The notes below the pieces were generated by a model. It saw only the letters and a list, made by a program, of their open reading frames with translations, was not told the DNA's origin and made no database searches. Of a stretch of DNA of 64,000 nt, positions 34,118-42,337 are shown piece by piece; position 1 is the stretch's first letter; every line of letters begins with the position of its first letter. A program made the translations under genes and the position numbers. The DNA comes from Natrinema versiforme. Lineage in GTDB: Archaea; Halobacteriota; Halobacteria; Halobacteriales; Natrialbaceae. The stretch is from NCBI RefSeq assembly GCF_005576615.1, contig NZ_CP040330.1:496001-560000 (forward strand). The letters run 5' to 3'.

Positions 34118-35791
34118 TTGCTCGCCTACGCCCGCGACCGGCGGCGTTTCCTGCTGTTCGGCCGGCGCCGGCAGGTCGATTCCGAGACGCACCGCCACCG
34201 GGCCGAAGTCCTGCTCGAGTCGCTGCTGACGCTGGGGCCGACCTTCATCAAACTCGGCCAGTTGCTGTCGACCCGCCCGGACGTGCTCCCGCCGGCGTAC
34301 ATCGACGTGCTCGCGTCGCTGCAAGACGACGTGCCGCCGGCCCCCTGGCCCGGGGCGAAACGGGTGCTCGAGGCGGAACTCGGCCCCGTCGACGAGCGAT
34401 TCGCGGAATTCGACACCGAGCCGATCAGCGGCGCGAGTCTGGGACAGGTCTATCGGGCCCGTCTCGATCCCGACGCCGAGACGGGAGACGGTGACGGCGT
34501 CGAGGGCGATGCAGCGGCGACCCCTATCGACGGCGAACGGAGCCGCGACGTCGCCGTGAAGGTCCGCCGACCGGACATCGAGGCCCTCGTTCGGGCCGAT
34601 CTGCGCGTCATCAAGTGGTCGCTACCGATCTTGCTGTACTTCGTCGACGACGCCCGGTCGTTCTCGCTCGAGAATTTGGCCGAGGAGTTCTCGAAGACCA
34701 TCCGCGAGGAGATGGACTACGAGCGCGAGGCCGAGATGCTCGCCGAGATCAGGGGCAACTTCGCGGGAGACGATCGCTTCCTGATCCCCGACGTGATCGA
34801 GAGCCACTCCAGCCCGCGCGTGCTCACGATGGAGTACGTCGAGGGGACGAAGATCAACGATGTCGAGGCACTCGAGCGCAAGGGGATCGACCGGACCACG
34901 ATCGCGGAGAACTTGGAGCGGTCGTACCTGCAGATGATCATGGACGACGGGGTCTTTCACGCCGATCCGCATCCGGGCAACCTCGCGGTGACCGACGACG
35001 AGCGGATCGTCTTCTACGACTTCGGGATGTCCGGTCGGGTCGATCCGTTCGTCCAAGAGAAGATCGTCGACTTCTACATCGCCGTCGCCAACCAAGATAT
35101 CGACGGCATCCTCGACGCGCTCGTCGAGATCGGCACGCTGTCCCCCGACGCCGACCGCGGCGTGATGGCCGAGGTGATGGAGATCGCCATTCAGGACGCC
35201 CGCGGCGAGGACGTCGAGCAGTACCGCGTCAACCAGATCGTCGGCCAGATCGAGGACTCGATCTACGAGTTCCCGCTCCGACTCCCGAAGAACCTCGCGC
35301 TCGTGTTGCGTGTCGCGACCGTTGTCGAAGGCGTCTGCGTCACGTTAGACGAGGACTTCGACTTCATCTCGGTCGCGACCGACTACCTGACCGAGCAGGG
35401 GTATCGCGAGGAGTCGATCCGGCAGTACATAGACGAGACGGGCCGACAGCTCCGTCGGACCGGCGAGTCGCTGACCAGACTCGCACCCAAGGCCGAGCGG
35501 GCGCTCGACCGGCTCGACCGCGACGACCTCCACGTCCGCATCGGCGTCGAAGACTCGGCGGATGTCTTCGAAGACCTCGCCAAGCGGCTGGTCTACGGCA
35601 TGTTGCTCACGATGTCGCTGTTCTCGATGGGCGTCCTCTACGCGCTCGAGGCACCGAGAGCGTCGGTCGTCGCGGCGGTCGTTGCGGTGTTCGTGACGAT
35701 CCAGCTCTACCGATCCTTCCGCTCGCCGACATCGATCGGGACGCGACCGCAGTTCACGCGACAAAATCTGCGCCAGCGCCGCGACGAGTGA
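34118..35791 (+). CDS. UbiB/ABC1-family protein kinase-like membrane protein
   Basis: A 557-residue protein from the TTG at 34118, the first available start in this frame. The UbiB/AarF/ADCK motif TFIKLGQLLSTRPD (KxGQ) is present, then RDVAVKVRRPD (the VAVK-type Lys), ADPHPGNL and FYDFGMSG (the catalytic DFG-like). Two hydrophobic segments close the protein, YGMLLTMSLFSMGVLYAL and AVVAVFVTIQLYRSF. Members act in quinone or isoprenoid-lipid metabolism; here perhaps menaquinone. Homology-like sequence (AYKRFVVVAWQFLPLLLAYARDRRRF) continues upstream of the TTG to an in-frame stop at 34049, with no start there. The true start is uncertain (see findings). Confidence 0.85.
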   Translation: MLAYARDRRRFLLFGRRRQVDSETHRHRAEVLLESLLTLGPTFIKLGQLLSTRPDVLPPAYIDVLASLQDDVPPAPWPGAKRVLEAELGPVDERFAEFDTEPISGASLGQVYRARLDPDAETGDGDGVEGDAAATPIDGERSRDVAVKVRRPDIEALVRADLRVIKWSLPILLYFVDDARSFSLENLAEEFSKTIREEMDYEREAEMLAEIRGNFAGDDRFLIPDVIESHSSPRVLTMEYVEGTKINDVEALERKGIDRTTIAENLERSYLQMIMDDGVFHADPHPGNLAVTDDERIVFYDFGMSGRVDPFVQEKIVDFYIAVANQDIDGILDALVEIGTLSPDADRGVMAEVMEIAIQDARGEDVEQYRVNQIVGQIEDSIYEFPLRLPKNLALVLRVATVVEGVCVTLDEDFDFISVATDYLTEQGYREESIRQYIDETGRQLRRTGESLTRLAPKAERALDRLDRDDLHVRIGVEDSADVFEDLAKRLVYGMLLTMSLFSMGVLYALEAPRASVVAAVVAVFVTIQLYRSFRSPTSIGTRPQFTRQNLRQRRDE

Positions 35792-35878
35792 CGACATACA
35801 GTTCATCGCCGACTGAATATCGCCGCGAGCGGAGTATCCATTCCATTACAATGTCCGATGTGCCGGTTCGGACGAGTA

Positions 35879-37552
35879 ATGCCGACAGTACTGCTCGCGA
35901 ATCCCAACGCCGAGGTCGTCAGTCGGGACGAGCGCCAGTGGATCCTCTGTGGAACGCACGCGCACGAACTCCGCGCGGAGATCGACGCCGGAGCGGATTT
36001 CGAGGCGGTCAAAGCACTCCACGACTCGCTGCCCGGTGAGGGAACGATCGTCGTCCTCTCATCTCGCGCGGACGAGCCGACGATACGCGCCCACCGCGGC
36101 ATCACGTCGGCCTACGAGGTGTTCTACTGTCTCGACTCGAGCGGCGAGCCGGTCCTCACCGACCTATTTCGGAACGCCCTCGCCCGACTCGAGCCCGCCG
36201 ACCGGACGGTTCCGGACCGGGCGAAGGCCGACCACCTGCTCTACCGGACGACGCCGATCGACTCCTACGTCGAGCGGATCCACCGCCTCGGCCACGGCGA
36301 GACGCTCGCGTGGACGCCCGGGGAGACCACGCCCCGAACCGAACTGACGGAGACCCTCGAGCCCGAGCCCGATCTCTCTCCCACGAGCGCACACGACCGG
36401 CTCGACGAGGTGTTGTCGGCGGTCTGTGCCCCGATCGCGGACGACGCCTCGCTCATGCTCTCCGGCGGGGTCGATTCGACCGTCCTCGAGCCCTACCTGA
36501 CGAATCCGACCGAGAGCGTCACCGGCGCCTTCGACACGCCCGAACTCGAGTTCGAACGGGAGTACGCCGACCGCGCGAACGACCTCGTCGAGACCGACCG
36601 CGAGGTCGTCGAAATGTCGGAATCCTCGTATCTCGAGCGGCTCGAGGCGGCCGTCGACGCGCTGGGGATGCCGCCCCACCAGCTCCAGACGCCGACGTTC
36701 GACGGGATCTACCGCGAGTTCGAGGGCAACGACACGCTCGTCAGCGGGCAGGTCGCGGACGCCGTCTTCGGCCTCGGCGGCTCGCTCGAGGTCGCTCGCA
36801 AAGTCTGGATGACACGCCATCTCGGGTACGTTCCGCCGGTCGTCGCGAAACTGCAGCAACACCGGGACGTGCTCGAACGGCTCCGGCGGCATCCGTCCGA
36901 TCCCGACGGGCAGGGGCTCCAGTTCGCGGTCTACACCGACGTGCCCTCCGTCGTCGAGACGATCGGTCGCCGACAGTACGAGCGACGACAGCGCGAGCGC
37001 TACGAGTACGCGATGGACCGCGTTCCCGACGCCAGCGGGGACAGCTACGCACAGCACGTCCACGTCGGGCAGTGGATCGACTTCTTCTGTGAAGACGCCG
37101 TCACCGTCTGGCGGCAGGCCGGCCTCGCGCGGGGCTGTGAGATGTACACGCCGTTCGCGGGCAAGGCGGTCGCCGAACTCGCGCTCGGGCTCTCCTCGCC
37201 CGAACGCTACGTCCGCGACGGCGAGCCCAAACACGTCCCGAAGCGGCTGCTCGGCGAGTGGTACCCCGAGTACGACCGGAGCAAGCCGAAGGGCAACGGC
37301 AACTTCCCGGCCGATCGATTCCTCTCGACGGGCCCGCTCGCGTCCGTCTTCGACCGCTACGACGTTCCCGAGTTCGCACCGGACATCTCCGGCGAGATCG
37401 TCGACCACTCGCCCGGCCTCGCGTGGAATTTGGCCGGCTACGCCGTCTGGCGCGACCGCGTCCTCCGAGCGGACGACCTCGAGCCGGTCTCTCATACTCG
37501 GACCGTGTCGGTGCCCTCGAGCGCGCCGCGGTCTCCGGGAGAGACAGTCTAA
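35879..37552 (+). CDS. asparagine synthase-related protein
   Basis: A 557-residue protein from the ATG at 35879 (an ATG 21 nt upstream is the alternative). The C-terminal ~380 residues are the asparagine-synthetase B PP-loop domain: ADDASLMLSGGVDSTVLEPYL (SGGVDS), LVSGQVADAVFGLGGS and YTPFAGKAVAELALGLS. The N-terminal ~170 residues resemble only the distal part of the class II glutamine amidotransferase domain and lack the catalytic Cys2. So it probably adenylates a carboxylate using ammonia, or its amidotransferase is inactive. The substrate need not be aspartate. Confidence 0.82.
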   Translation: MPTVLLANPNAEVVSRDERQWILCGTHAHELRAEIDAGADFEAVKALHDSLPGEGTIVVLSSRADEPTIRAHRGITSAYEVFYCLDSSGEPVLTDLFRNALARLEPADRTVPDRAKADHLLYRTTPIDSYVERIHRLGHGETLAWTPGETTPRTELTETLEPEPDLSPTSAHDRLDEVLSAVCAPIADDASLMLSGGVDSTVLEPYLTNPTESVTGAFDTPELEFEREYADRANDLVETDREVVEMSESSYLERLEAAVDALGMPPHQLQTPTFDGIYREFEGNDTLVSGQVADAVFGLGGSLEVARKVWMTRHLGYVPPVVAKLQQHRDVLERLRRHPSDPDGQGLQFAVYTDVPSVVETIGRRQYERRQRERYEYAMDRVPDASGDSYAQHVHVGQWIDFFCEDAVTVWRQAGLARGCEMYTPFAGKAVAELALGLSSPERYVRDGEPKHVPKRLLGEWYPEYDRSKPKGNGNFPADRFLSTGPLASVFDRYDVPEFAPDISGEIVDHSPGLAWNLAGYAVWRDRVLRADDLEPVSHTRTVSVPSSAPRSPGETV

Positions 37553-37676
37553 CCGACCGAGCCCAGATTCCTCCGTGCGTGCGTCTCGAGACCGCTGAGA
37601 GTCGAGTCGGCCGACCCGTTTCGCACCGGCCGCGGCGGCCCCGAGCTTCTTTCCACGCCGGGGTCGAACGACCGGT

Positions 37677-38750
37677 ATGGAGTACGAGGCAATCGCCGAC
37701 CTGCCGCTGACGATCGAGGAGGTGTCGACCGACCGCCTCGAGCGCGAGACCTCGAGCGAGTTCACCCGCGTCACGACGGAGATTTCGCTAACAGGACCGG
37801 CATCGAGCGGCGACGGAACGGCGACCGGCCGCGGCGAGGACGTGACCTACGAAACCGAAGACCACGACCGGTTGGCGGAGTCGGGGCTGCCCGACCTGAC
37901 CGGCGAGTGGACGATCGACTCGTTTTCCTCGCGGCTCGCCGACCTTGATCTCTTTCCCGGCGGTGCGCCCGACCGCGAGGTCTTTCGAAACTATCGACGG
38001 TGGAGCCTCGAGAGCGCCGCGCTGGACCTCGCGCTCCGGCAGGCTGACACCGACCTCGGGAGCGAACTGGGCCGAACGGCCGATCCCGTCCGGTTCGTCG
38101 CCAGCACCCGACTCGGCGAGCCGCCGACGACCGACAGACTCGAGTCGTTGCGCGAGCGGGTGCCCGACCTCGAGTTCAAGCTCGATCCCATCCCGGCGTG
38201 GGACGCAGAGTTGGTGGCGGCCATCGGCGAGACCGTCGGGACCGACGCGGTCCGCATCCTCGATCTGAAGGGGCGGTACGAGGGAACGGAGGTGGACGTG
38301 CCAGCCGATCCGGACCTGTACGAGCGAGTGCTCGAGGCATTCCCCGAGGCCGTGATCGAGGATCCGGCGCTGACCGACGAGACGCGGCCGCTGTTCGAGG
38401 ACTCCGCTGTTAGGTCCCGTGTCTCGTGGGACGCCCCGATTCACGGGATTGCGGACATCGAGGCGCTGCCGTGGGAGCCCGACTGGCTGAATATCAAACC
38501 CTCGCGCTTCGGCTCGCTCGAGTCGCTGTGCGAGACGATCGCCTACTGCGACGAGCGCGACGTGCGACTGTACGGCGGCGGCCAGTTCGAACTCGGCGTC
38601 GGCCGCGGCCAGATCCAGCGGCTGGCGTCGCTTTGCTATCCCGACGGACCGAACGACGTGGCGCCGCGGGCGTACAACGACCCCGATGTCGGAGACGGCT
38701 TACCGCGGAGTCCGCTGGAGTTGTCGACGGAGTCCGTCGGATTCCGCTGA
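37677..38750 (+). CDS. enolase-superfamily-like protein
   Basis: A 357-residue protein. SLESAALDLALRQADTDLG in the middle and the barrel-like pattern FKLDPIPAWDAELV, VRILDLKGRYEGTEVD, DLYERVLEAFPEAVIEDPAL and WLNIKPSRFGSLESL are as in mandelate racemase/muconate-lactonising enzymes. The metal ligands are only partly recognisable (D215 in LDLKG, E242 in IEDP), so activity is uncertain. I recall haloarchaeal proteins of this kind simply as enolase-like. It starts 125 nt after the asparagine-synthase-like gene on the same strand and may be in the same operon. Confidence 0.7.
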   Translation: MEYEAIADLPLTIEEVSTDRLERETSSEFTRVTTEISLTGPASSGDGTATGRGEDVTYETEDHDRLAESGLPDLTGEWTIDSFSSRLADLDLFPGGAPDREVFRNYRRWSLESAALDLALRQADTDLGSELGRTADPVRFVASTRLGEPPTTDRLESLRERVPDLEFKLDPIPAWDAELVAAIGETVGTDAVRILDLKGRYEGTEVDVPADPDLYERVLEAFPEAVIEDPALTDETRPLFEDSAVRSRVSWDAPIHGIADIEALPWEPDWLNIKPSRFGSLESLCETIAYCDERDVRLYGGGQFELGVGRGQIQRLASLCYPDGPNDVAPRAYNDPDVGDGLPRSPLELSTESVGFR

Positions 38751-39100
38751 GAACGGTCGCGCCGGGTCTCTACTGGCCTTTGGTTCAAAAGAGGGCTTGG
38801 AGTATCGGAACGGTGACTCGAGGCGCTCGTCGGTGCCGCCGGCGTCGATACCGTCGTACGTAGCCAGTAGACTTTCGGGTTTCGGACTGTTTCGAAGAAG
38901 TCCGGGGTGGACTGGATGGATGTGAGTTCTGCGGTCCAGCCTGGATGTGAGTTTTTCACCCGGACATTCGTCCGGTTGCAGCCTCCAGATGAAAAGGATG
39001 AGGGTTTCGTCAATCTGCGAATCGCTGCACTGCGCCGAGTCGGATCGGCGCCTGAACCGGCCCTGTTAGCACATCGAACGCACGCCAGCGGCCATTCCAA

Positions 39101-39109
39101 ACGGTTTAT
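39101..39109 (+). promoter_or_regulatory. TATA box for aIF5A
   Basis: GGTTTATGC lies about 28 nt upstream of the ATG at 39135. The 384-nt gap before it (38751-39134) holds a 12-bp direct repeat TGGATGTGAGTT (38917-38928 and 38942-38953) but no credible gene. Confidence 0.6.
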
Positions 39110-39134
39110 GCACGTCGATTGATTACGCCGGGAC

Positions 39135-39509
39135 ATGGCGAAACAGCAGACCGAAGTTCGCGAACTCCAGGAAGGAAGCTACGTCATGATCGATGACACG
39201 CCGTGTAAGATCAACGCTTACTCGACGGCGAAGCCGGGCAAACACGGCAGCGCCAAGGCTCGTGTTGAGGCCGAGGGCGTCTTCGACGGCAAGAAGCGCT
39301 CGCTCTCCCAGCCGGTCGACGCGAAGATTTGGGTCCCGATCATCGAGCGGAAAAACGGACAGGTCGTCTCCGTCGACGGCAACGACATGCAGGTCATGGA
39401 CCTCGAGACCTACGAGACGATCACGATGCGCATCCCCGACGACATCGATGTCTCCCCCGACGAGAACATCGAGTACCTCGAGATGGAAGACCAGCGAAAG
39501 ATCGTCTGA
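39135..39509 (+). CDS. translation factor aIF5A (hypusine-containing)
   Basis: A 124-residue archaeal IF5A. The modification loop [11 protein letters not shown] is intact, with the hypusine-site Lys at K36. The N-terminal SH3-like and C-terminal OB-fold regions are full length. It helps ribosomes through poorly reactive peptide stretches. Its TGA overlaps the ATG of the agmatinase gene by one base, tying the factor to the enzyme needed for its modification. Confidence 0.97.
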   Translation: MAKQQTEVRELQEGSYVMIDDTPCKINAYSTAKPGKHGSAKARVEAEGVFDGKKRSLSQPVDAKIWVPIIERKNGQVVSVDGNDMQVMDLETYETITMRIPDDIDVSPDENIEYLEMEDQRKIV

Positions 39510-40357
39510 TGTTTCCCGGGGCGACCGACGACGGCGAGGCGACCGACACGGCCGATCGATCCACCCGTGACGGCGCGAACTTCGTGGTCGTCGGTGCGCC
39601 CCTGGACGCAACGACGACCTTTCAGCCGGGGACCCGATTCGGTCCCCGACGGATCCGTTCTCTCGCCGAACCGTTCGACGATTACGACTCCCGAACGGAC
39701 CAGCACTTTTCGACCCTCAGCGTCGCCGACCGCGGCGACGTTCGGGCGTGGAACGACGTTCCAGAGTACCTCGAGTACCTTGCAAGCACCCTGCGGGAGG
39801 CCGTCTGGAACGACGCCGTCCCGCTGATGCTGGGGGGCGAACACACCGTCTCCCTCGCAGGCGTCCGCGCGGTCGAACCCGAGGTGTTCGTCTGTCTCGA
39901 TGCCCACCTCGACCTGTACGACGCCTACGACGGGAATCCGCTCTCCCACGCCGCCGTCACCCGGCGCATCCTCGAGGACGTCGACGCCGTCGAGGAGGTC
40001 GTTCTCCTCGGCGCTCGCACCGGCAGCGAGACCGAGTGGGAGCGCGCCGCTGCGGACGACGTGACCGTCGTTCCGCCCGAGGCGGTGGGCGAGTGGTCGC
40101 CCGGCGACCGACTCGCGGACCGCGAGGTCTACCTGAGCGTCGACATCGACGCCGCCGACCCCGGATACGCGCCGGGAACCGGGACGATGGAGCCGTTCGG
40201 CCTCGAGCCCCGCGAACTCCGCGACGTGGTGCGCGAAGTGGCACCCCACGCCGGCGGGTTCGACGTGGTCGAGGTCAACGACCGCGACGACGGCCAGACG
40301 GCCGCGCTGGCCGCGAAGCTGGTTCGAGAGTTCGTCTTTTCGCACGCGGACGGGTGA
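39509..40357 (+). CDS. speB: agmatinase-family ureohydrolase
   Basis: A 282-residue arginase-superfamily protein. The Mn ligands are complete: H112 in GGEHTVS, D131-H133-D135 in DAHLDLYD, and D212-D214 in SVDIDAADP. Together with the one-base overlap with aIF5A this fits the agmatinase-like step of haloarchaeal deoxyhypusine synthesis, where agmatine is used in place of spermidine and urea is removed later. The exact order of steps is from literature on Haloferax, not from this sequence. GGEH replaces the more common GGDH. Confidence 0.93.
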   Translation: MFPGATDDGEATDTADRSTRDGANFVVVGAPLDATTTFQPGTRFGPRRIRSLAEPFDDYDSRTDQHFSTLSVADRGDVRAWNDVPEYLEYLASTLREAVWNDAVPLMLGGEHTVSLAGVRAVEPEVFVCLDAHLDLYDAYDGNPLSHAAVTRRILEDVDAVEEVVLLGARTGSETEWERAAADDVTVVPPEAVGEWSPGDRLADREVYLSVDIDAADPGYAPGTGTMEPFGLEPRELRDVVREVAPHAGGFDVVEVNDRDDGQTAALAAKLVREFVFSHADG

Positions 40358-40401
40358 CATCGGCTCGTTCTTCGGCGGTGTACTGCCGTGGCGCGTGCTG
40401 A

Positions 40402-40463
40402 GCGACAGGTCGTCAGTGCGAGCGGTGACTGAAAGGAACCGCGAGTCGAGGGCGACCTGTCGC
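40402..40463 (+). ncRNA. structured intergenic element, possible small RNA
   Basis: An 11-bp perfect inverted repeat, GCGACAGGTCG (40402-40412) and CGACCTGTCGC (40453-40463), encloses a nested GCGGT/ACCGC (40422-40426, 40438-40442). Downstream, ACGCC/GGCGT (around 40489-40502) forms another small hairpin. It lies in the 285-nt gap between speB and the Nudix gene, which has no credible ORF. Type and expression are unknown. Confidence 0.35.
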
Positions 40464-40642
40464 ACAACCCCACGCGAGGGATGAGCGAACGCCGGTAGGC
40501 GTGAGCGAATCGGTTGGGGAGGGCGTGGCGATCCCCTGTTGCCACGATAGCAGAACAGCCTTTCCGGACTACCGTCTCCCCACGAACTCGAGTCCCCTCG
40601 GAGAGCGTACACCCTTTTCACGCTCCGAGCGAACCCCCAACC

Positions 40643-41137
40643 ATGATCGAGGCGACGCTGTGTTTCCCGCTGCGAGACGGCGGTGACGCTGCGGCCGACC
40701 GCGAGGTGCTGCTCATCGAGAAACGCCGCGGGCTCGGCGAGGGCTGGTACAACGGTCCCGGCGGGAAGTGCGAACCCGGCGAGACGCCCCGCGACTGTGC
40801 GATCCGCGAAACCGAGGAAGAGGTGGGCCTCGAGGTCTCGGACCTCGAGAAGGCGGGCGAACTCCGATTCCTGCTCGACGGCGAGGCCCACACGTTCTGT
40901 CACGTCTACCGCACACGCTCGTTCGCCAGCGAGCCGAGCGTCTCCGAGGAGGCCTATCCGGAGTGGATCCCCGTCGATGAGGTGCCCTACGACCGGATGT
41001 GGGACGACGATCACCTGTGGCTGCCGGGCGTGCTCGAGGGGAAAACCGTCGCCGGCGAGTTCCGATTCGAGGGCGGCGAACCGCTCGACGAAGCCGAGTT
41101 CGTCGATCACGACCTCGAGTGGGACGTGTCGTTTTGA
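40643..41137 (+). CDS. Nudix hydrolase, MutT-like
   Basis: A 164-residue protein with the complete Nudix box GKCEPGETPRDCAIRETEEEVGLE (G-x5-E-x7-REUxEExGU) and an N-terminal MIEATLCFPLR. It resembles 8-oxo-dGTP diphosphatases of the MTH1/MutT type (WYNGPGGK precedes the box). Hydrolysis of a nucleoside triphosphate to the monophosphate is likely; the substrate is inferred. The start is at the conserved MIEATLCF. Confidence 0.9.
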   Translation: MIEATLCFPLRDGGDAAADREVLLIEKRRGLGEGWYNGPGGKCEPGETPRDCAIRETEEEVGLEVSDLEKAGELRFLLDGEAHTFCHVYRTRSFASEPSVSEEAYPEWIPVDEVPYDRMWDDDHLWLPGVLEGKTVAGEFRFEGGEPLDEAEFVDHDLEWDVSF

Positions 41138-41182
41138 TCGGCCCGGTCGCTGGCAAACTACGCCCGCGAGTAGACCACCGAG

Positions 41183-42157
41183 TTACGGCTTCAGTACGAC
41201 CTTCCCGGAACTCTTCCGGGCTTCGATGTACTGGTGGGCTTCGGCCGCGTCCTCGAGCGCGAACGACTCGCCCAGAATGATCTCGAGGTCGCCGCCCGCG
41301 AGTCCCTCGGTCAACTCGGGGACGGCCTGCATGACTCGCGACGGATCGTGCATGGAGGCCTGCCCGAGGTGGAACCCTTTGACCGTCTTGTTCTCGAAGA
41401 GCAGGCGCTGGTTGCTCACTTCGGCGGGGACGCCGCTTGCCACGCCGTAGGTGACCATCCGGCCGAAGTGGGCCATGGCGTCGAGGCTGCGCTCGAAGAC
41501 GTCGTCGCCGACGCTCTCGAGGACGAGATCGACGCCCTCGCCGTCGGTTTCCTCCTCGACGACCTCGCGGAAGTCAGTCTCGGTGTAGTTGATCGGGTGG
41601 TCACAGCCGAGGTCGGCCGCGAGGTCGAGTTTTTCCTGCGTGCTCGCGGTGCCGAAGACTTCAGCGCCGGCGTTCGACGCCAGTTGGACGGCTGCCGTGC
41701 CGACCCCACCGGCTGCGGCCTGAACGAGGACGGATTCGCCCTCCTCGAGGCCGCCCCACTCGAAGAGACACGCGTGGGCGGTGAGGAACTGGACGGGGAA
41801 CCCGGCCGCCTCGTCGAAGCTCATCGCCTCTGGGATCGGGAAGAGCAGGTCCGCGGCGGCGGTGACGTACTCGGCGTAGCCGCCGGTGTCGAGCATGCCG
41901 ACGACGCGGTCGCCTTCCGAGAGGTCCTCGACGCCGTCGCCGACCGCGTCGACCGTTCCCGCGGCTTCCATGCCGGGGACGTAGGGCGCGTCGGGGCCGT
42001 CCGGATAGTGGCCGCGCCGTTGCATGATGTCCGCGAAGTTGATCCCGGCCGACTCGATGTCGATTCGAACCTCGCCCGCGTCAGGTTCGGGGGTCGGCAC
42101 GTCGACCACGGAGAGTTCGTCGCTGTCGCCGTAGGACTCGACTTCGATCGCTTTCAT
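41183..42157 (-). CDS. qor: quinone oxidoreductase (zinc-free MDR family)
   Basis: A 324-residue NADPH:quinone reductase of the medium-chain dehydrogenase family. MKAIEVESYGDSDELSVVDVP, GINFADIMQRRGHYP and the Rossmann AAAGGVGTAAVQLA are characteristic; the structural zinc Cys cluster of alcohol dehydrogenases is absent. A TATA box (CCTTTATGC on the minus strand, about 42183) lies 26 nt before the ATG. Confidence 0.92.
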   Translation of the reverse strand: MKAIEVESYGDSDELSVVDVPTPEPDAGEVRIDIESAGINFADIMQRRGHYPDGPDAPYVPGMEAAGTVDAVGDGVEDLSEGDRVVGMLDTGGYAEYVTAAADLLFPIPEAMSFDEAAGFPVQFLTAHACLFEWGGLEEGESVLVQAAAGGVGTAAVQLASNAGAEVFGTASTQEKLDLAADLGCDHPINYTETDFREVVEEETDGEGVDLVLESVGDDVFERSLDAMAHFGRMVTYGVASGVPAEVSNQRLLFENKTVKGFHLGQASMHDPSRVMQAVPELTEGLAGGDLEIILGESFALEDAAEAHQYIEARKSSGKVVLKP

Positions 42158-42337
42158 ATCGGAATTATACCGGCGTGACTCGCATAAAGGTGTGAGAACC
42201 GGGGGAAACAGATGTTTAGTTTATAGTTTCCCGCCGCGGTGGTTCCGGCTCATGACAACGTGGCCCCTGCGATCGACTCGCGAGTCGGCGTTCGGCCTTC
42301 GCATGGTTTAAGCCCGCGCTGACTGCATGTCGTACTA

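Noticed and set aside
38907-39122. 71-codon frame in the gap before aIF5A
   Set aside because: Contains the 12-bp direct repeat and the aIF5A promoter; no conservation-like pattern.
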